A DNA stretch of 64,000 nt from Coccinella septempunctata. Taxonomy: Eukaryota > Arthropoda > Insecta > Coleoptera > Coccinellidae. The notes under the pieces were generated by a model that saw only the letters and a program-made list of their open reading frames with translations, was not told the DNA's origin and ran no database searches. Location of the stretch: contig NC_058191.1 in NCBI RefSeq assembly GCF_907165205.1, forward strand, positions 8,806,501 to 8,870,500, given 5' to 3'. Below, piece by piece: positions 8,425-19,868 of this stretch. The translations under genes and the position numbers were made by a program. Every line of letters begins with the position of its first letter. Positions within the stretch are counted from its first letter, which is position 1.

Positions 8425-10749
8425 AATATTGAATTAGATGAATATAGTTCGAAATTATGTACTTTCAACACTCCATTTGGCAGGTACAGGTTTAAAAGAT
8501 TACCTTTTGGTTTGGTATGTTCAGCAGAAATTTTTCAGAGAAAAATTTCACAATGTTTTGAAGGAATTCAAGGTGTCAGCATATATATAGATGATATTCT
8601 GGTCTGGGGTGAAAATCAAAGAGAACATGACGAAAGGCTGGTCGAAGTTCTAAAAAGGGCGCGTGAAAATAATATTAAATTTAATAAAGAAAAGTGTAAA
8701 TTTTCAGTTTCGGAGGTGAATTACTTGGGTCATAAAATAACGAGTAATGGTATAGAGCCAGATGAAAGTAAAATTTTAGTAATAAAAAATTATCCAGAAC
8801 CAACGAATGTGAAAGAATTGCAAAGATTTCTCGGTATTATTAATTATTTGCATAAATTTATTCCGAATGTGGCAGAAATAACTGCCCCTTTGAGGGATTT
8901 ATTAAAAAAGAATACAATTTTTGAATGGGGTTGGAAACAAAAGGAAGTTTTTGATCAATCAAAGAAAATTTTGTCATCGCAAACAATATTAAAATTTTAT
9001 GATCCACAGAAAATGTTGGTGTTATCTGTGGATGCTTCAAAAGATGGTTTGGGAGCGGTACTATTACAAGAAAGCAAGCCTATAGCATATGCATCGAGGT
9101 CTTTAAATAATGCGCAAAAATGCTATGCTCAAATTGAAAAAGAGATGTTAGCAATAGTGTATGGGGTAAAGAAATTTCATCAATATATTTATGGTAGAAA
9201 AGTGATTGTAGAAACCGATCACAAACCGCTGATTCATATTTTCAAGAAAGCATTAATTGATTGTCCGATGCGTTTACAAAGAATGCTTTTGGATGTTCAG
9301 ATGTATGATTTGGATGTTCAGTTCAGGCCTGGAAAGGAAATGTATATATCTGATGCCTTGAGTCGAATCAATATGCAAAAGGACGATACAAACATTTTTG
9401 AAAATGAGTATGAAGCACAAGTTAATTATTTGAAAAAGTTTTTTCCAATTTCACCACAATACTTAGAAAAGTTCAAAGAGGAAACTAAAAAAGATTCAAC
9501 TCTTCAAGTTATTAGTCAATATATTAAGGAAGGATGGCCGAATTCTCGGGTTAAATGTAATTCTTTATCAAAATTATATTACAATGTAAGGTCAGAATTG
9601 GTTATTATTGATGACATAATTTATAAAGGAAATTGCTTGGTTGTACCAGAATTATTGAGAAGAGAAATGTTGAATCTGATCCATTTAAGCCACATGGGCA
9701 TTGTTAAGTGTAATTTAAAAGCAAAAGAACTGCTTTATTGGCCAAATATGTTTCGTGACATAGAAAATGTAGTATTATCATGTGACATTTGTCAAAAGTA
9801 TTCTAGAAATAACTTCAAAGAGTCACTCATACCGCATCCCATTCCCGAATATCCATGGCAAAAAGTAGGTTGTGATTTGTTTGAAATTGATGGCAAAAAA
9901 TATATGATTGTTATTGACTATTTTTCAAAATATGTTGAAATTTGTAAATTGAATTCTATTTCTTCAGAAATTGTTATTAAAAATTTGAAATGTATATTTA
10001 GTAGATTAGGCATACCGCAAATATTCATGTCTGATAATGGTACACAATTCTCCAGTTTTGAATTTCAGAGTTTTGCAAAAAGTTGGCAATTTGAAAATAT
10101 AACTTCTAGTCCAAATTATCCACGCTCTAATGGTATGGTAGAGAGAGCCATTCAAACTGTTAAGAATATAATAAAGAAAAATTCAGAATCAGATACAGAA
10201 TTAGAATTAGCTTTATTGGACTATAGAAATACTCCAATAGATGTAAACATACCTTCACCTAGTGAATTGTTTTTTAATAGGAAAACTAGGACAATTTTAC
10301 CTGTTAAAAATGAATTGTTATATCATAGAAATATAAATTTTAAGCGACAGAGAAATCTCTTAGTGAAAAGAAAAAACAAACAGAAGACATATCACGACAG
10401 GATGTCAAAAACTTTAAGAATTTTAAATAAAAATGAAAAAATATATATAAAAATGAATAATATTTGGGTAAAAGGAATTGTAATTAGGAGAATTAATTTA
10501 AGATCTTATTTAGTTAAAATAGCAAGTACCAATTCTATAATTAGGAGAAACAGATATCATATAAAACCATACTTTGTGAACAGTTATAGATATAGATCTG
10601 ACATTGATATTGAGGATGAAGAAAATGAAGTTAATAATACTTGTACTTCAAATACTAAGGACATAGAAAATTCACGCAGAACTACTATTTATAATTTAAG
10701 ATATGGTAGGAAAATAAGACAACCTATTAAGGCAATTATTATAATGTAA
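8425..10749 (+). CDS. pol: Reverse transcriptase remainder, RNase H and integrase segment
   Basis: This continues the upstream frame after the second stop; it has no start codon of its own near the left end, so it is a fragment of Gag-Pol. The polymerase motif YIDD is at 8584-8595. RNase H carries an acidic set: D at 9031 (VDASKDG), E in EKEMLA near 9142, D in TDHKP near 9217, D at 9352 (DALSR). Integrase has an HHCC-like zinc region (two His near 9682-9693, CDIC ending 9792) and a D-D-35-E core: D at 9874, D at 10033 (SDNGTQF), E at 10141. A C-terminal region near 10462-10572 resembles the GPY/F module of Gypsy integrases. No envelope frame follows; 97 bp of non-coding DNA leads to the 3' LTR. 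Confidence 0.88.
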   Translation, partial: NIELDEYSSKLCTFNTPFGRYRFKRLPFGLVCSAEIFQRKISQCFEGIQGVSIYIDDILVWGENQREHDERLVEVLKRARENNIKFNKEKCKFSVSEVNYLGHKITSNGIEPDESKILVIKNYPEPTNVKELQRFLGIINYLHKFIPNVAEITAPLRDLLKKNTIFEWGWKQKEVFDQSKKILSSQTILKFYDPQKMLVLSVDASKDGLGAVLLQESKPIAYASRSLNNAQKCYAQIEKEMLAIVYGVKKFHQYIYGRKVIVETDHKPLIHIFKKALIDCPMRLQRMLLDVQMYDLDVQFRPGKEMYISDALSRINMQKDDTNIFENEYEAQVNYLKKFFPISPQYLEKFKEETKKDSTLQVISQYIKEGWPNSRVKCNSLSKLYYNVRSELVIIDDIIYKGNCLVVPELLRREMLNLIHLSHMGIVKCNLKAKELLYWPNMFRDIENVVLSCDICQKYSRNNFKESLIPHPIPEYPWQKVGCDLFEIDGKKYMIVIDYFSKYVEICKLNSISSEIVIKNLKCIFSRLGIPQIFMSDNGTQFSSFEFQSFAKSWQFENITSSPNYPRSNGMVERAIQTVKNIIKKNSESDTELELALLDYRNTPIDVNIPSPSELFFNRKTRTILPVKNELLYHRNINFKRQRNLLVKRKNKQKTYHDRMSKTLRILNKNEKIYIKMNNIWVKGIVIRRINLRSYLVKIASTNSIIRRNRYHIKPYFVNSYRYRSDIDIEDEENEVNNTCTSNTKDIENSRRTTIYNLRYGRKIRQPIKAIIIM

Positions 10750-10835
10750 ATTATTATAATTTTAATATAATTGATAATATAGATGTAAAAAATTTAGGGA
10801 AATTCTTATAATTCTAAATTGAATTTTATTTTGTT

Positions 10836-10846
10836 GAAAAGGTAGA
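10836..10846 (+). other. Polypurine tract
   Basis: GAAAAGGTAGA is purine-rich apart from one T, and ends exactly at the first base of the 3' LTR. It is the expected primer site for plus-strand DNA synthesis. It is short and imperfect, so the left limit is uncertain. Confidence 0.65.
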
Positions 10847-10944
10847 TGTAATGTATATAACAGATGTTTGTACATATTGTGAATTCAGTATTAAATGAGA
10901 CACCGAGCTAGCCACTTGTTTTTATCAAATCGAAATACATCACA
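10847..10944 (+). repeat. 3' LTR (98 bp)
   Basis: It is identical to the 5' LTR. Here ATTAAA at 10890-10895 would act as the poly(A) signal, giving an R region of only a few tens of bases. The identity fits a recent insertion, but 98 bp is too short to date it well. Confidence 0.93.
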
Positions 10945-10949
10945 GTGTT
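10945..10949. repeat. Target-site duplication, right copy (GTGTT)
   Basis: This matches 6523-6527 and continues directly into the remaining part of array unit 5. Confidence 0.93.
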
Positions 10950-12004
10950 CTTAATTTTTTTTAATCTCATTCATTTTTGTAACTAGTCGGAGGTAGAGTG
11001 AAGTAGCTCATGCTAGACTCCGCCTCAAGTATATTTTTTTCCCTTATTAAGACTATTATTATTACTTTGTGATCAATCCACTGCGGTAGATACTACCACT
11101 GATCCCCAGACCATCCTCAATCATCAATCCGACTATAATTGTAGCTGAATAATTTTTTGAGGTGGTCCGGCTGGGTTTCGAACCCAGTGAGCGCATGGGG
11201 TGACACTACAGAAACTCCGTTTCTTGCCACCGCTCTACCCATGCGCCTGGTAACACTTGTTAGTGCAGTCTATTTCATGCCAAATACCAGGTGGCAGTGA
11301 TTGTTATTAATACGCGGAAGAGACTGTTTGCATGGTATTTTTATTTTATTGAATTATATTTTTGGTCATTTCTCAATTTGTTTTTTCAATACGCGTACAC
11401 AGAAGGAACCTTTGAATATAAGGGGTTACGGCCGGTTTCATAATCAAACCTAAAGTCGCTTTAATTTTAAAGCTTCTTTTAACCCAACTAAAAATGACAT
11501 TGAAAGAAGCTTTAAACTCAAAGTGACTTTAAATTTGATTATAAAACCGGCCGTTAGTCTTCGAGTTGTACAAATATTTCAACAGTAGATTCTTGAGATC
11601 GAAATGAACACGTTTTTCCTGTACCAAAAAAAAGGCAAAATAATGAGTTAGATAAGTGAATTAATATTTAGATTTCTCATTTCCAAGGAAATTGCTGAAG
11701 AAAAAGATACTTTTACACATTCCCAAAATTTCTGAACTCCCTTAACCTTTGTGAAGCAGTGTATTGTAAACAAGCTCCCACGTCGAAACTATACGTGAAC
11801 TCTAAAAAATGTCAAACTGCAATATTGAAATAGCAGATTTCACCTGGCAATACCAGTGTTGGCAGTTATCCATACATAAATAACAACCCCCGAAAAAGAA
11901 GGTCGAGGCATAGTCTATTCTAAACCATATCTTTTACTTTTCGAAGTCGATGACAGATAAAGAATTTCATATTGAAATTCAAAAATAAGATTTATTAAGT
12001 GCAA

Positions 12005-13562
12005 TCTTTTCCACACCACCTATGAGGTAGATTGCTAGGTGCGTTTTATTTTTACATGGTGTCCCCTGTAGGCCTAATCCATGGTGTTAGTTTGGTTCTT
12101 TTAGGGCGTGTATGATGAAGTTGATCAATTTTGTCAATTACTTACACACACTTTCGCCAGGTTATTATTACAAATTACAGCATGCTGCGGTATCGCGTAC
12201 ATACTTTTTTTTTCTCTTTTTTTCTGGTACACATGTTCATTTTCAGTTTTTTTTTCTCTTTTTTTGATACACATGTTCAGTTTCAGTTTATTGTATATTT
12301 CGTATATTTTCATTTATCTGTAATTGTTATTTTTTTTTGTTTTTTCATTTGTGTTCTTAATTTTTCTCTTTTCTTTTTTTTTCTGGTACACATGTTCATT
12401 TTCAAATTTTTTTCTCTGTTTCTGGTACACATGTTCATTTTCAGTTTATTGTATATTTCGTATTTTTTCATTTTTCCGTACTTGTTATTGTTTTTTTTGT
12501 TTTTCATTTGTGTTCTTAATTTTTTTAATCTCATTTATTTTTGTAACTAGTCGGAGGTAGAGTGAAGTAGCTCATGCTAGACTCCGCCTCAAGTATATTT
12601 TTTCCCCTTATTAAGACTATTATTATTACTTTGTGATCAATCCACTGCGGTAGATACTACCACTGATCCCCAGACCATCCTCAATCATCAATCCGACTAT
12701 AATTGTAGCTGAATAATTTTTTGAGGTGGTCCGGCTGGGTTTCGAACCCAGTGAGCGCATGGGGTGACACTACAGAAACTCCGTTTCTTGCCACCGCTCT
12801 ACCCATGCGCCTGGTAACACTTGTTGTCTATTTCATGCCAAATACCAGGTGGCAGTGATTGTTATTAATACGCGGAAGAGACTGTTTGTATGGTATTTTC
12901 ATTTTATTGAATTATATTATTGGTCATTTCTCAATTTGTTTTTTCAATAAACGTACACAGAAGGAACCTTTGAATATAAGGGGTTACGGCCGGTTTCATA
13001 ATCAAACCTAAAGTCGCTTTAATTTTAAAGCTTCTTTTAACCCAACTAAAAATGACATTGAAAGAAGCTTTAAACTCAAAGTGACTTTAAATTTGATTAT
13101 GAAACCGGCCGTTAGTCTTCGAGTGGTAAAAATGTTTCAACAGTAGATTCTTGAGATCGAAATAAACACGTTTTTCCTGTACCAAAAAAAAGGCAAAATA
13201 ATGAGTTAGATAAGTGAATTAATATTTAGATTTGTCATTTTCAAGGAAATTGCTGAAAAAAAAGATACTTTTACACATTCCCAAAATTTCTGAACTCCCT
13301 TAACCTTTGTGAAGCAGTGTATTGTAAACAAGCTCCCACGTCGAAACTATACGTGAACTCTAAAAAATGTCAAACTGCAAGATTGAAATAGCAGATTTCA
13401 CCTGGCAATACCAGTGTTGGCAGTTATCCATACATAAATAACAACCCCCGAAAAAGAAAGTCGAGGCATAGTCTATTCTAAACCATATCTTTTATTTTTC
13501 GAAGTCGATGACGGATGAAGAATTTCATATTGAAATTCAAAAATGAGATTTATTAAGTGCAA
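12005..13562 (+). repeat. Array unit 6 (1558 bp)
   Basis: The second T-rich motif is degenerate (TTGATACACATGTTCAGTTTCAG in place of TTGG...CATTTTCAG). The tRNA-like block is at 12725-12811. About 6 bp are missing just after it (CACTTGTTGTC), so the foldback (12987-13111) sits 262 instead of 268 bp from the block start. GTTCAGTTTCAG and CCGTACTTG are shared with units 9 and 13. It is the first unit with the right-domain form CAATAAACGTAC. Confidence 0.95.
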
Positions 13563-15129
13563 TCTTTTCCACACCACCTATGAGGTAGATTGCTAGGTGC
13601 GTTTTATTTTTACATGGTGTCCCCTGTAGGCCTAATCCATGGTGTTAGTTTGGTTCTTTTAGGGCGTGTGTGATGAAGTTGATCAATTTTGTCAATTACT
13701 TACACACACTTTCGCCAGGTTATTATTACAAATTACAGCATGCTGCGGTATCGCGTACATACTTTTTTTTTCTCTTTTTTTCTGGTACACATGTTCATTT
13801 TCAGTTTTTTTTTCTCTTTTTTTGGTACACATGTTCATTTTCAGTTTATTGTATATTTCGTATATTTTCATTTTTCTGTAATTGTTATTTTTTTTTGTTT
13901 TTTCATTTGTGTTCTTAATTTTTCTCTTTTCTTTTTTTTTCTGGTACACATGTTCATTTTCAAATTTTTTTCTCTGTTTCTGGTACACATGTTCATTTTC
14001 AGTTTATTGTATATTTCGTATTTTTTCATTTTTCCGTAATTGTTATTGTTTTTTTTTGTTTTTTCATTTGTGTTCTTAATTTTTTTAATCTCATTTATTT
14101 TTGTAACTAGTCGGAGGTAGAGTGAAGTACCTCATGCTAGACTCCGCCTCAAGTATATTTTTTTTCCCTTATTAAGACTATTATTATTACTTTGTGATCA
14201 ATCCACTGCGGTAGATACTACCACTGATCCCCAGACCATCCTCAATCATCAATCTGACTATAATTGTAGCTGAATAATTTTTTGAGGTGGTCCGGCTGGG
14301 TTTCGAACCCAGTGAGCGCATGGGGTGACACTACAGAAACTCCGTTTCTTGCCACCGCTCTACCCATGCGCCTGGTAACACTTGTTAGTGCAGTCTATTT
14401 CATGCCAAATACCAGGTGGCAGTGATTGTTATTAATACGCGGAAGAGACTGTTTGTATGGTATTTTTATTTTATTGAATTATATTATTGGTCATTTCTCA
14501 ATTTGTTTTTTCAATAAACGTACACAGAAGGAACCTTTGAATATAAGAGGTTACGGCCGGTTTCATAATCAAACCTAAAGTCGCTTTAATTTTAAAGCTT
14601 CTTTTAACCCAACTAAAAATGACATTGAAAGAAGCTTTAAACTCAAAGTGACTTTAAATTTGATTATGAAACCGGCCGTTAGTCTTCGAGTTGTAAAAAT
14701 GTTTCAACAGTAGATTCTTGAGATCGAAATAAACACGTTTTTCCTGTTCCAAAAAAAAGGCAAAATAATGAGTTAGAGAAGTGAATTAATATTTAGATTT
14801 GTCATTTTCGAGGAAATTGCTGAAAAAAAAGATACTTTTACACATTCCCAAAATTTCTGAACTCCCTTAACCTTTGTGAAGCAGTGTATTGTAAACAAGC
14901 TCCCACGTCGAAACTATACGTGAACTCTAAAAAATGTCAAACTGCAAGATTGAAATAGCAGATTTCACCTGGCAATACCAGTGTTGGCAGTTATCCATAC
15001 ATAAATAACAACCCCCGAAAAAGAAAGTCGAGGCATAGTCTATTCTAAACCATATCTTTTATTTTTCGAAGTCGATGACGGATGAAGAATTTCATATTGA
15101 AATTCAAAAATAAGATTTATTAAGTGCAA
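13563..15129 (+). repeat. Array unit 7 (1567 bp)
   Basis: It has the full T-rich block with four motifs. The tRNA-like block is at 14286-14372 and the foldback at 14554-14678. Private changes include AGTACCTCATG near 14127, AATCTGACT near 14251 and TGTTCCAAAA near 14746. The end carries GGATGAAG before the palindrome. Confidence 0.95.
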
Positions 15130-16696
15130 TCTTTTCCACACCACCTATGAGGTAGATTGCTAGGTGCGTTTTATTTTTACATGGTGTCCCCTGTAGGCCT
15201 AATCCATGGTGTTAGTTTGGTTCTTTTAGGGCGTGTGTGAAGAAGTTGATCAATTTTGTCAATTACTTACACACACTTTCGCCAGGTTATTATTACAAAT
15301 TACAGCATGCTGCGGTATCGCGTACATACTTTTTTTTTCTCTTTTTTTCTGGTACACATGTTCATTTTCAGTTTTTTTTTCTCTTTTTTTGGTACACATG
15401 TTCATTTTCAGTTTATTGTATATTTCGTATATTTTCATTTTTCTGTAATTGTTATTTTTTTTTGTTTTTTCATTTGTGTTCTTAATTTTTCTCTTTTCTT
15501 TTTTTTTCTGGTACACATGTTCATTTTCAAATTTTTTTCTCTGTTTCTGGTACACATGTTCATTTTCAGTTTATTGTATATTTCGTATTTTTTCATTTTT
15601 CCGTAATTGTTATTGTTTTTTTTGTTTTTTCATTTGTGTTCTTAATTTTTTTAATCTCATTTATTTTTGTATCTAGTCGGAGGTAGAGTGAAGTAGCTCA
15701 TGCTAGACTCCGCCTCAAGTATATTTTTTTTCCCTTATTAAGACTATTATTATTACTTTGTGATCAATCCACTGCGGTAGATACTACCACTGATCCCCAG
15801 ACCATCCTCAATCATCAATCCGACTATAATTGTAGCTGAATAATTTTTTGAGGTGGTCCGGCTGGGTTTCGAACCCAGTGAGCGCATGGGGTGACACTAC
15901 AGAAACTCCGTTTCTTGCCACCGCTCTACCCATGCGCCTGGTAACACTTGTTAGTGCAGTCTATTTCATGCCAAATACCAGGTGGCAGTGATTGTTATTA
16001 ATACGCGGAAGAGACTGTTTGTATGGTATTTTTATTTTATTGAATTATATTATTGGTCATTTCTCAATTTGTTTTTTCAATAAACGTACACAGAAGGAAC
16101 CTTTGAATATAAGAGGTTACGGCCGGTTTCATAATCAAACCTAAAATCGCTTTAATTTTAAAGCTTCTTTTAACCCAACTAAAAATGACATTGAAAGAAG
16201 CTTTAAACTCAAAGTGACTTTAAATTTGATTATGAAACCGGCCGTTAGTCTTCGAGTTGTACAAATGTTTCAACAGTAGATTCTTGAGATCGAAATAAAC
16301 ACGTTTTTCCTGTACCAAAAAAAAGGCAAAATAATGAGTTAGATAAGTGAATTAATATTTAGATTTGTCATTTTCAAGGAAATTGCTGAAAAAAAAAGAT
16401 ACTTTTACACATTCCCAAAATTTCTGAACTCCCTTAACCTTTGTGAAGCAGTGTATTGTAAACAAGCTCCCACGTCGAAACTATACGTGAACTCTAAAAA
16501 ATGTCAAACTGCAATATTGAAATAGCAGATTTCACCTGGCAATACCAGTGTTGGCAGTTATCCATACATAAATAACAACCCCCGAAAAAGAAGGTCGAGG
16601 CATAGTCTATTCTAAACCATATCTTTTACTTTTCGAAGTCGATGACAGATAAAGAATTTCATATTGAAATTCAAAAATAAGATTTATTAAGTGCAA
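15130..16696 (+). repeat. Array unit 8 (1567 bp), mosaic
   Basis: It reads GTGTGAAGAAG near 15235, the 5' marker of the T subfamily, but downstream has the common forms (GGAGGTAGAG, CCACTGCGG, ATCAATCCG). The tRNA-like block is at 15852-15938 and the foldback at 16120-16244. GCAATATTG and AAGGTCGAGG at its end are shared with the ends of units 5 and 12. Confidence 0.95.
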
Positions 16697-18260
16697 TCTT
16701 TTCCACACCACCTATGAGGTAGATTGCTAGGTGCGTTTTATTTTTACATGGTGTCCCCTGTAGGCCTAATCCATGGTGTTAGTTTGGTTCTTTTAGGGCG
16801 TGTGTGATGAAGTTGATCAATTTTGTCAATTACTTACATACACTTTCGCCAGGTTATTATTACAAATTACAGCATGCTGCGGTATCGCGTACATACTTTT
16901 TTTTTCTCTTTTTTTCTGGTACACATGTTCATTTTCAGTTTTTTTTTCTCTTTTTTTGGTACACATGTTCAGTTTCAGTTTATTGTATATTTCGTATATT
17001 TTCATTTTTCTGTAATTGTTATTTTTTTTTGTTTTTTCATTTGTGTTCTTAATTTTTCTCTTTTCTTTTTTTTTCTGGTACACATGTTCATTTTCGAATT
17101 TTTTTCTCTGTTTCTGGTACACATGTTCATTTTCAGTTTATTGTATATTTCGTATTTTTTCATTTTTCCGTACTTGTTATTGTTTTTTTTGTTTTTCATT
17201 TGTGTTCTTAATTTTTTTAATCTCATTTATTTTTGTAACTAGTCGGAGGTAGAGTGAAGTAGCTCATGCTAGACTCCGCCTCAAGTATATTTTTTTTCCC
17301 TTATTAAGACTATTATTATTACTTTGTGATCAATCCACTGCGGTAGATACTACCACTGATCCCCAGACCATCCTCAATCATCAATCCGACTATAATTGTA
17401 GCTGAATAATTTTTTGAGGTGGTCCGGCTGGGTTTCGAACCCAGTGAGCGCATGGGGTGACACTACAGAAACTCCGTTTCTTGCCACCGCTCTACCCATG
17501 CGCCTGGTAACACTTGTTAGTGCAGTCTATTTCATGCCAAATACCAGGTGGCAGTGATTGTTATTAATACGCGGAAGAGACTGTTTGTATGGTATTTTTA
17601 TTTTATTGAATTATATTATTGGTCATTTCTCAATTTGTTTTTTCAATAGACGTACACAGAAGGAACCTTTGAATATAAGAGGTAACGGCCGGTTTCATAA
17701 TCAAACCTAAAGTCGCTTTGATTTTATCTTCTTTTAACCCAACTAAAAATGACATTGAAAGAAGCTTTAAACTCAAAGTGACTTTAAATTTGATTATGAA
17801 ACCGGCCGTTAGTCTTCGAGTTGTACAAATGTTTCAACAGTAGATTCTTGAGATCGAAATAAACACTTTTTTCCTGTACCAAAAAAAAGGCAAAATAATG
17901 AGTTAGATAAGTGAATTAATATTTAGATTTGTCATTTTCAAGGAAATTGCTGAAAAAAAAAGATACTTTTACACATTCCCAAAATTTCTGAACTCCCTTA
18001 ACCTTTGTGAAGCAGTGTATTGTAAACAAGCTCCCACGTCGAAACTATACGTGAACTCTAAAAATTGTCAATCTGAAAGATTGAAATAGCAGATTTCACC
18101 TGGCAATACCAGTGTTGGCAGGTATCCATACATAAATAACAACCCCCGAAAAAGAAAGTCGAGGCATAGTCTATTCTAAACCATATCTTTTACTTTTCGA
18201 AGTCGATGACAGATAAAGAATTTCATATTGAAATTCAAAAATAAGATTTATTAAGTGCAA
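16697..18260 (+). repeat. Array unit 9 (1564 bp), altered foldback
   Basis: It shares GTTCAGTTTCAG and CCGTACTTG with units 6 and 13. The tRNA-like block is at 17418-17504. The foldback, 17686-17808, is 2 bp shorter and has lost the AAGCTT core of its left arm (TTTTATCTTC); its left flank reads TAA, not TTA. CAATAGACGTAC and several changes near 18060 (ATTGTCAATCTGAAAG) are private. Confidence 0.95.
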
Positions 18261-19868
18261 TCTTTTCCACACCACCTATGAGGTAGATTGCTAGGTGCGT
18301 TTTATTTTTACATGGTGTCCCCTGTAGGCCTAATCCATGGTGTTAGTTTGGTTCTTTTAGGGCGTGTGTGAAGAAGTTGATCAATTTTGTCAATTACTTA
18401 CACACACTTTCGCCAGGTTATTATTACAAATTACAGCATGCTGCGGTATCGCGTACATACTTTTTTTTTCTCTTTTTTTCTGGTACACATGTTCATTTTC
18501 AGTTCTTTTTTCTCTTTTTTTCTGGTACACATGTTCATTTTCAGTTTTTTTTTCTCTTTTTTTGGTACACATGTTCATTTTCAGTTTATTGTATATTTCG
18601 TATATTTTCATTTTTCTGTAATTGTCATTTTTTTTTTGTTTTTTCATTTGTGTTCTTAATTTTTCTCTTTTCTCTTTTTTTCTGGTACACATGTTCATTT
18701 TCAGTTTTTTTTCTCTGTTTTCTGGTACACATGTTCATTTTCAGTTTATTGTATATTTCGTATTTTCTCATTTTTCCGTAATTGTTATTTTTTTTTGTTT
18801 TTTCATTTGTGTTCTTAATTTTTTTAATCTCATTTATTTTTGTAACTAGTCGGAGGTTGAGTGAAGTAGCTCATGCTAGACTCCGCCTCAAGTATATTTT
18901 TTTTCCCTAATTAAGACTATTATTATTACTTTGTGATCAATCCACAGCGGTAGATACTACCACTGATCCCCAGACCATCCTCAATCATCATTCCGACTAT
19001 AATTGTAGCTGAATAATTTTTTGAGGTGGTCCGGCTGGGTTTCGAACCCAGTGAGCGCATGGGGTGATACTACAGAAACACCGTTTCTTGCCACCACTCT
19101 ACCCATGCGCCTGGTAACACTTGTTAGTGCAGTCTATTTCATGCCAAATACCAGGTGGCAGTGATTGTTATTAATACGCGGAAGAGACTGTTTGTATGGT
19201 ATTTTTATTTTATTGAATTATATTTTTGGTCATTTCTCAATTTGTTTTTTCAATAAACGTACACAGAAGGAACCTTTGAATATAAGGGGTTACGGCCGGT
19301 TTCATAATCAAACCTAAAGTCGCTTTAATTTTAAAGCTTCTTTTAACCCAACTAAAAATGACATTGAAAGAAGCTTTAAACTCAAAGTGACTTTAAATTT
19401 GATTATGAAACCGGCCGTTAGTCTTCGAGTTGTACAAATGTTTCAACAGTAGATTCTTGAGATCGAAATAAACACGTTTTTCCTGTACCAAAAAAAAGGC
19501 AAAATAATGAGTTAGATAAGTGAATTAATATTTAGATTTGTCATTTTCAAGGAAATTGCTGAAAAAAAAGATACTTTTACACATTCCCAAAATTTCTGAA
19601 CTCCCTTAACCTTTGTGAAGCAGTGTATTGTAAACAAGCTCCCACGTCGAAACTATACGTGAACTCCAAAAAATGTCAAACTGCAAGATTGAAATAGCAG
19701 ATTTCACCTGGTAATACCAGTGTTGGCAGTTATCCATACATAAATAACAACCCCCGAAAAAGAAAGTCGAGGCATAGTCTATTCTAAACCATATCTTTTA
19801 CTTTTCGAAGTCGATGACAGATAAAGAATTTCATATTGAAATTCAAAAATAAGATTTATTAAGTGCAA
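18261..19868 (+). repeat. Array unit 10 (1608 bp), T subfamily, extra T-rich motif
   Basis: The longest unit, with five GGTACACATG motifs; the extra one makes a 42-bp gain in the first sub-repeat. The tRNA-like block is at 19025-19111 and the foldback at 19293-19417. It carries the full T-subfamily set: GTGTGAAGAAG, GGAGGTTGAG, CCCTAATTAAG, CCACAGCGG, ATCATTCCG, GTGATACTAC, GAAACACCG, CCACTCTACC. Confidence 0.95.

Larger units (their letters stand above)
6709..10749 (+). pseudogene. gag-pol: Gag-Pol polyprotein frame, broken by two stop codons in reverse transcriptase
   Basis: One reading frame runs from ATG at 6709 to TAA at 10747-10749 (1346 codons), with only two interruptions: TAA at 8416-8418 and TGA at 8422-8424. 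Frame is kept across them, so these are nonsense changes and not a frameshift. Order: Gag with two zinc knuckles, aspartic protease, reverse transcriptase, RNase H, integrase with a C-terminal module. Gag and Pol share one frame, so no programmed frameshift is needed. All other key catalytic residues I looked for are present. The stops fall just after the first catalytic Asp of reverse transcriptase, so this copy should not make a working enzyme unless both are read through. Confidence 0.9.
6528..10944 (+). mobile_element. Ty3/Gypsy LTR retrotransposon, probably Mag-like, 4417 bp
   Basis: The element is bounded by two identical 98-bp LTRs that start TGTAATG and end CATCACA, and by a GTGTT duplication. 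A primer site complementary to a serine-tRNA 3' end follows the 5' LTR with no gap, and a purine tract precedes the 3' LTR. Its single Gag-Pol frame has the order protease, reverse transcriptase, RNase H, integrase, which is the Ty3/Gypsy order. Very short LTRs, a tRNA-Ser primer, one fused frame and two nucleocapsid knuckles are features of the Mag clade; this placement is inference from known family traits. There is no envelope-like frame. Two stop codons in reverse transcriptase break the coding region. Confidence 0.93.
6014..12004 (+). repeat. Array unit 5 (1569 bp without insert), split by an LTR retrotransposon
   Basis: The unit is interrupted at the end of its second T-rich sub-repeat, inside CATTTGTGTTCTTAA. 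The left part is 6014-6527 and the right part resumes at 10945 with the duplicated GTGTT. The tRNA-like block is at 11161-11247 and the foldback at 11429-11553. Left-domain markers persist to about 11705 (CATTTCCAAGG, GCTGAAGAAAAAG), but from about 11820 it reads GCAATATTG and GCAGATTTCACC, which are right-domain forms. The domain switch therefore lies inside this unit. It shares rare variants with unit 17. Confidence 0.95.

Noticed and set aside
6852..9040. Minus-strand frames of 60-85 aa within the retrotransposon
   Set aside because: They are antisense shadows of Gag-Pol with no recognisable motif.
10750..10846. Envelope-like third frame in the retrotransposon
   Set aside because: Only 97 bp separate the end of Gag-Pol from the 3' LTR, with no open frame.
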